Of a DNA stretch of 64,000 nt, positions 61,013 to 64,000 are shown in pieces. Each line of letters begins with the position of its first letter. Position 1 is the stretch's first letter. Both the position numbers and the translations under genes were made by a program. Under the pieces are notes generated by a model. The model saw only the letters and a program-made list of their open reading frames with translations. It had not been told where the DNA came from and did no database searches. Source of the DNA: Chloroflexota bacterium (GTDB taxonomy: Bacteria > Chloroflexota > Anaerolineae > Anaerolineales > Villigracilaceae). Location: the NCBI GenBank assembly GCA_016219545.1, contig JACRMH010000039.1, positions 1 through 64,000 on the forward strand, read 5' to 3'.

Positions 61013-61910
61013 ATGGTTCAATAAAAACCGTCAACTCATTGCGAGATCAGTGGGGAGCCTTTTTGCCATTATCCTTCTGGTTATCCTGGTCAAAGAAGAA
61101 AGCGGTGACGGGATCGCATCTGCCTTAAAGCGCATTTCGCTCTGGTATTTTCTCGCTGGGATTTTGTCCCTGTTCATTTCAAGGTTGTTTATTGTTGGGC
61201 GTTGGCATGTCCTTTTACGTTCGGCCGGGATGAAAATTACCTTTTGGAACACAGCCATGCTCACTTTCACAGGGCTTTTCGGAAATAATTTTTTACCGAC
61301 CACCATTGGCGGAGACGTGGTCAGACTGGCAGGTGCGATGCAGCTTGGCTATGACCAGGCCATCTGCCTTGCCTCGCTCATCGCAGACCGTTTGGTGGGC
61401 ATCATCGGGATGAGCATTGCTTTACCCTTTGGGCTGGTTCCGGTTCTATCCCTCAACAAAACAGTTTCACAAGCCATTACCATCCCTGCAATATTTTACA
61501 AGGGAATGGATTTTATAAAACGCACGTTTGGCACATTTGTGATCTGGTTAAAACAACCCGTTGCCTTATCCCTGTCCTTTATTTTTACATTCTGCAATAT
61601 GGCCTTTATATTTTGGACTGTATATCTTCTTATATGCGGAATGGGACATTCCATCTCTTATTGGCTGGTGGCAGGTTTGTGGAGCCTCACCTATTTTGTC
61701 ACACTGGTCCCCATCTCGGTGAATGGATATGGTGTTCAGGAACTTTCACTTACCTTTTTACTATCAAAATTTGGCGGACTAAGCCACTCCGAAAGCCTTG
61801 CCATTGCCGTGCTCATCCGTGCCATCTTTATTACCACCAGCCTGCCCGGTGCGTTCTTTTTGCCCTCCATTCTCGCCGCAATGAATAATAAAAGAATCCT
61901 ATCGGAATAG
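60996..61910 (+). CDS. UPF0104/lysylphosphatidylglycerol synthase-type membrane protein (flippase-like)
   Basis: 304 residues with eight or so helices. LWYFLAGILSLFISRLFIVGRWHVLLRSAG and the later LTFTGLFGNNFLPTTIGGDVVRLAGAMQLG are the family's N-terminal marks; the NNFLPTTIGGDVVR segment is strongly conserved. Related proteins include AglD and the transmembrane part of MprF. Next to a GT2 that charges lipid phosphate, flipping the lipid-linked sugar across the membrane is a plausible role. It overlaps the GT2 stop, showing coupling. Confidence 0.85.
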   Translation: MKLVIRWFNKNRQLIARSVGSLFAIILLVILVKEESGDGIASALKRISLWYFLAGILSLFISRLFIVGRWHVLLRSAGMKITFWNTAMLTFTGLFGNNFLPTTIGGDVVRLAGAMQLGYDQAICLASLIADRLVGIIGMSIALPFGLVPVLSLNKTVSQAITIPAIFYKGMDFIKRTFGTFVIWLKQPVALSLSFIFTFCNMAFIFWTVYLLICGMGHSISYWLVAGLWSLTYFVTLVPISVNGYGVQELSLTFLLSKFGGLSHSESLAIAVLIRAIFITTSLPGAFFLPSILAAMNNKRILSE

Positions 61911-61950
61911 ATTCTGTAAATTACATCAAATACTCCACGGAAATGTTTTT

Positions 61951-63918
61951 ATGAACAAAGCAGACGAAACCTCGAGATCATCCCCCGGAAAATTTTGGCG
62001 AACATTTATCCTGCTTTCAGTTGCTGTCAGTATTGCCGCCATCTATCAGACTGAGCAGCAAACCCAGGCCCTTTTAAAGATCCGGTCAAAACTTAAGTGG
62101 GTTTTCATAATAGGCATTTTCGCAGCCAACCTGGGAGTGGGTCTTTATCTGCTTCTGCGTAAGGATAAAAATGATTCGCTCTGGCAATCCCTGGAACACC
62201 CCGGCGCTGGTATCATTTCAAAAATTTTGGGTATTAGCTTTCTCGTCGTTGCATTTCCTGTTCTTTGGTACATAAAGTTCAATGCATTTACTTACATAGA
62301 TCCTCCCTTCATGCTTTTATTTTGGGTATGGCTATGGTTAACTCTTGTGCAAGCCGCCGGAGTGAAGATCCTGACACGAACTTCATGGGCTTTGTCTTTT
62401 GCATTGGTCGTATTATTTAATGGAATTATTTATCAGTTGTATTTCTTTCTCCAGCCGGTCACGGATTACCCGTTTTCGGTCGGCTGGTCGGAAGCCAGCC
62501 GCTTTTATTACGGTTCGCTCCCTTTCAGCAAATCCATTTATGGGGTTCAGTTGCCGCTGTCGGTTTGGCATGGATCGCGCTATTTCCTTTTGTCGCTTTC
62601 ATTCCTATTCAATAAGTCATCATTATTTGGGGCTCGTCTCTGGCAGGCAGTTCTCTGGTTTTCTACAAATGGGCTGGTGGTGTTCCTGTTGCTACGCCGA
62701 CTTAAATGGAATGGATTGCTAACCAAACTCCTTTTGGGAGGTTGGTTCTTTTTGTTTTTATTTCAGGGCGCGGTTTATTATCACTTGCTGATCTGTGTGA
62801 TCATTATTTTGGCGGGTGTTTCTCCGCGCCATTTTTGGAGATCATTGATCGCCGTGATACTTGCCTCCTTCTGGGCTGGTATGAGCCGTGTCAATTGGTT
62901 TCCGGTTCCGGCCATGCTGGCGATCATGCTTTACATCCTTGAAGAGCCTTTTTCAAAAAATAATGATTTTTGGAAATATATCCAAAAACCGATTTTATGG
63001 GGTGTGCTTGGAATTGTTTTTGCATTTGCGGGCCAATTCTTTTATATCGCCATATCTGGCAACTCAGATCTAAGCGAATTTGGTTCCAGCTTCACTTCAG
63101 CTTTATTGTGGTATCGCTGGTGGCCGAGTGACACGAATCCACTTGGCGTGATTCCCGGCGTGATCCTGATTTCGCTTCCACCTTTGGTGCTTCTCACACA
63201 AATTTTGCGCGGGGGTTGGAATTCCTTCCACCCTCTGCGCTGGCTTGGCATATCTGCCATGTTGGTCATTCTGCTGGTCGGTGGGCTGATCGTCAGCACA
63301 AAGATCGGCGGCGGCGGCGACCTCCACAATTTGGATGCTTATATCGTTCTGCTGGGGGTGTTGACCATGTACTTCATGAACGGACGTGTCGAAGCCGAGT
63401 CCACTCCCCTTCCTCCATTGAAATTGGACCTGCCTTATGTGATGGGGCTTTTCCTGATCATCCCGGTGGCTTTATCATTTTCACGGGTGGTTCCGCCTGT
63501 TCAATACAACCATCAAAAAGCTGCAGATGATCTGCAAAAGTTGCGGATGACTGTGCAGGCATACAGCCAAAAAGGCGAAGTCCTTTTCATCAATGAGCGC
63601 CACTTACTGACCTTTGATCTGATCCCCGGAGTTCCCATTGTTTCAGAATATGAAGTTGTGTCGTTAATGGAAATGGCTATTTCCGGGAACCAGCCCTACC
63701 TCGATAAATTTCATCAAGACTTACAAAGCCACCGCTTCGCTGCAATTGTCGCGCGTCAGCAAAGACTGCGTGTCCAGGCCGGTGATTTTGCAGAAGAAGC
63801 CATTGCTTGGAATCAACAGGTGGGATATCAATTATTGTGTGAATACGAGCCGATTCTTACACTCACATCTGCGGATATTCAAGTACTTATACCAAGAGAA
63901 AAAACTAAATGTCCTTAA
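61951..63918 (+). CDS. Multi-spanning membrane glycosyltransferase-like protein
   Basis: 655 residues with about 13 hydrophobic helices and a soluble C-terminal domain (about 520-655). The layout (many helices, a first outer loop with QPVTDYPFSVGWSEASRFYYG, then a late soluble tail) resembles GT-C/GT39-like lipid-linked sugar transferases, but no clear catalytic motif was confirmed. Alternatively a polymerase- or flippase-type Wzy/Wzx relative. It follows the flippase-like gene by 40 bp and overlaps the next GT4 gene. Confidence 0.7.
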   Translation: MNKADETSRSSPGKFWRTFILLSVAVSIAAIYQTEQQTQALLKIRSKLKWVFIIGIFAANLGVGLYLLLRKDKNDSLWQSLEHPGAGIISKILGISFLVVAFPVLWYIKFNAFTYIDPPFMLLFWVWLWLTLVQAAGVKILTRTSWALSFALVVLFNGIIYQLYFFLQPVTDYPFSVGWSEASRFYYGSLPFSKSIYGVQLPLSVWHGSRYFLLSLSFLFNKSSLFGARLWQAVLWFSTNGLVVFLLLRRLKWNGLLTKLLLGGWFFLFLFQGAVYYHLLICVIIILAGVSPRHFWRSLIAVILASFWAGMSRVNWFPVPAMLAIMLYILEEPFSKNNDFWKYIQKPILWGVLGIVFAFAGQFFYIAISGNSDLSEFGSSFTSALLWYRWWPSDTNPLGVIPGVILISLPPLVLLTQILRGGWNSFHPLRWLGISAMLVILLVGGLIVSTKIGGGGDLHNLDAYIVLLGVLTMYFMNGRVEAESTPLPPLKLDLPYVMGLFLIIPVALSFSRVVPPVQYNHQKAADDLQKLRMTVQAYSQKGEVLFINERHLLTFDLIPGVPIVSEYEVVSLMEMAISGNQPYLDKFHQDLQSHRFAAIVARQQRLRVQAGDFAEEAIAWNQQVGYQLLCEYEPILTLTSADIQVLIPREKTKCP

Positions 63919-64000
63919 CTCTGGCACGAGTTATCAAGATTCTAATTATCAATAGTGAATATCCACCCATTGGCGGGGGGGCGGGAAATGCCAGTGCCAA
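63909..64000 (+). CDS. GT4 glycosyltransferase N-terminus (partial, right window edge)
   Basis: The ATG at 63909 overlaps the previous stop (ATGTCCTTAA). The reading frame then runs to the window end as SLTLARVIKILIINSEYPPIGGGAGNASA. The IINSEYPPxGGGAGN pattern is the classic start of GT-B family 4 glycosyltransferases. The gene was too short for the ORF track. Only 30 codons are visible. Confidence 0.8.
   Translation, partial: MSLTLARVIKILIINSEYPPIGGGAGNASA

Overview
The window looks like a chromosomal segment of a Chloroflexota bacterium, most likely class Anaerolineae. This is inferred from gene content and style: roughly even base composition, many lipoproteins with TolB-like propellers, CARDB/MacB-type export genes, a selenocysteine formate dehydrogenase, and a fused cupredoxin-cytochrome-NirK nitrite reductase. 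The intergenic DNA is crowded with palindromes, MITE-like repeats and 7-8 nt tandem arrays. No rRNA, tRNA or CRISPR array was found. The left edge cuts the end of an insertion sequence and the right edge cuts a glycosyltransferase.

Region 1 (1-10.6 kb): IS end, CBS and GNAT genes, then a leftward NAD-linked formate dehydrogenase locus (fdhB, fdhA, with fdhD nearby). fdhA is split in the ORF track, but the split is an in-frame TGA with a textbook bacterial SECIS hairpin 11 nt downstream, so it is one selenoprotein gene. DUF402, YHS, GH13 alpha-glucosidase and cytochrome b5-like genes follow. Region 2 (10.6-33.8 kb): housekeeping genes (ffh, rsmG, coaBC, pfkA, rnz, ftsK); a thiamine locus with a TPP riboswitch, attenuator, thiN and the thiBPQ importer; a Yip1/ABC/CARDB/MacB-type export cluster; and an MFS transporter. 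Region 3 (33.9-36.4 kb): bacteriohemerythrin and a spermidine operon with two SpeD-family proteins around SpeE.

Region 4 (36.4-43.1 kb) is an accessory island of four lipoproteins, an orphan RHS tip and a papain/C39-like protease. It is bracketed by 35-bp imperfect direct repeats of the 3' end of a phosphotransferase gene, with internal duplications that point to cassette shuffling. Region 5 (44-57.5 kb) is a copper and nitrite-respiration locus: multidomain NirK, a DUF1858-like protein and a Crp/Fnr regulator on one side. On the other are CsoR, CopZ, a CopA with an unprecedented-looking C-terminal outer domain, SCO1, an HTH-NosL regulator with a 34-bp palindrome, and two copies of a PCu(A)C / UreH-cupredoxin / HMA module. 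Together these would sense, export, chaperone and insert copper, plausibly for NirK and a terminal oxidase. Region 6 (57.5-64 kb): DUF2203, RarD, and the start of a polysaccharide or glycolipid cluster (gmd, GT2, flippase-like protein, membrane glycosyltransferase, GT4).

The most unusual feature is a set of short-period arrays built as (core tetranucleotide plus 3-4 variable bases)n, often as two inverted arms. Their sequence differs between loci but the architecture recurs. They sit just after stop codons and, strikingly, inside fdhA, fdhB, thiB and thiP without breaking the frame.
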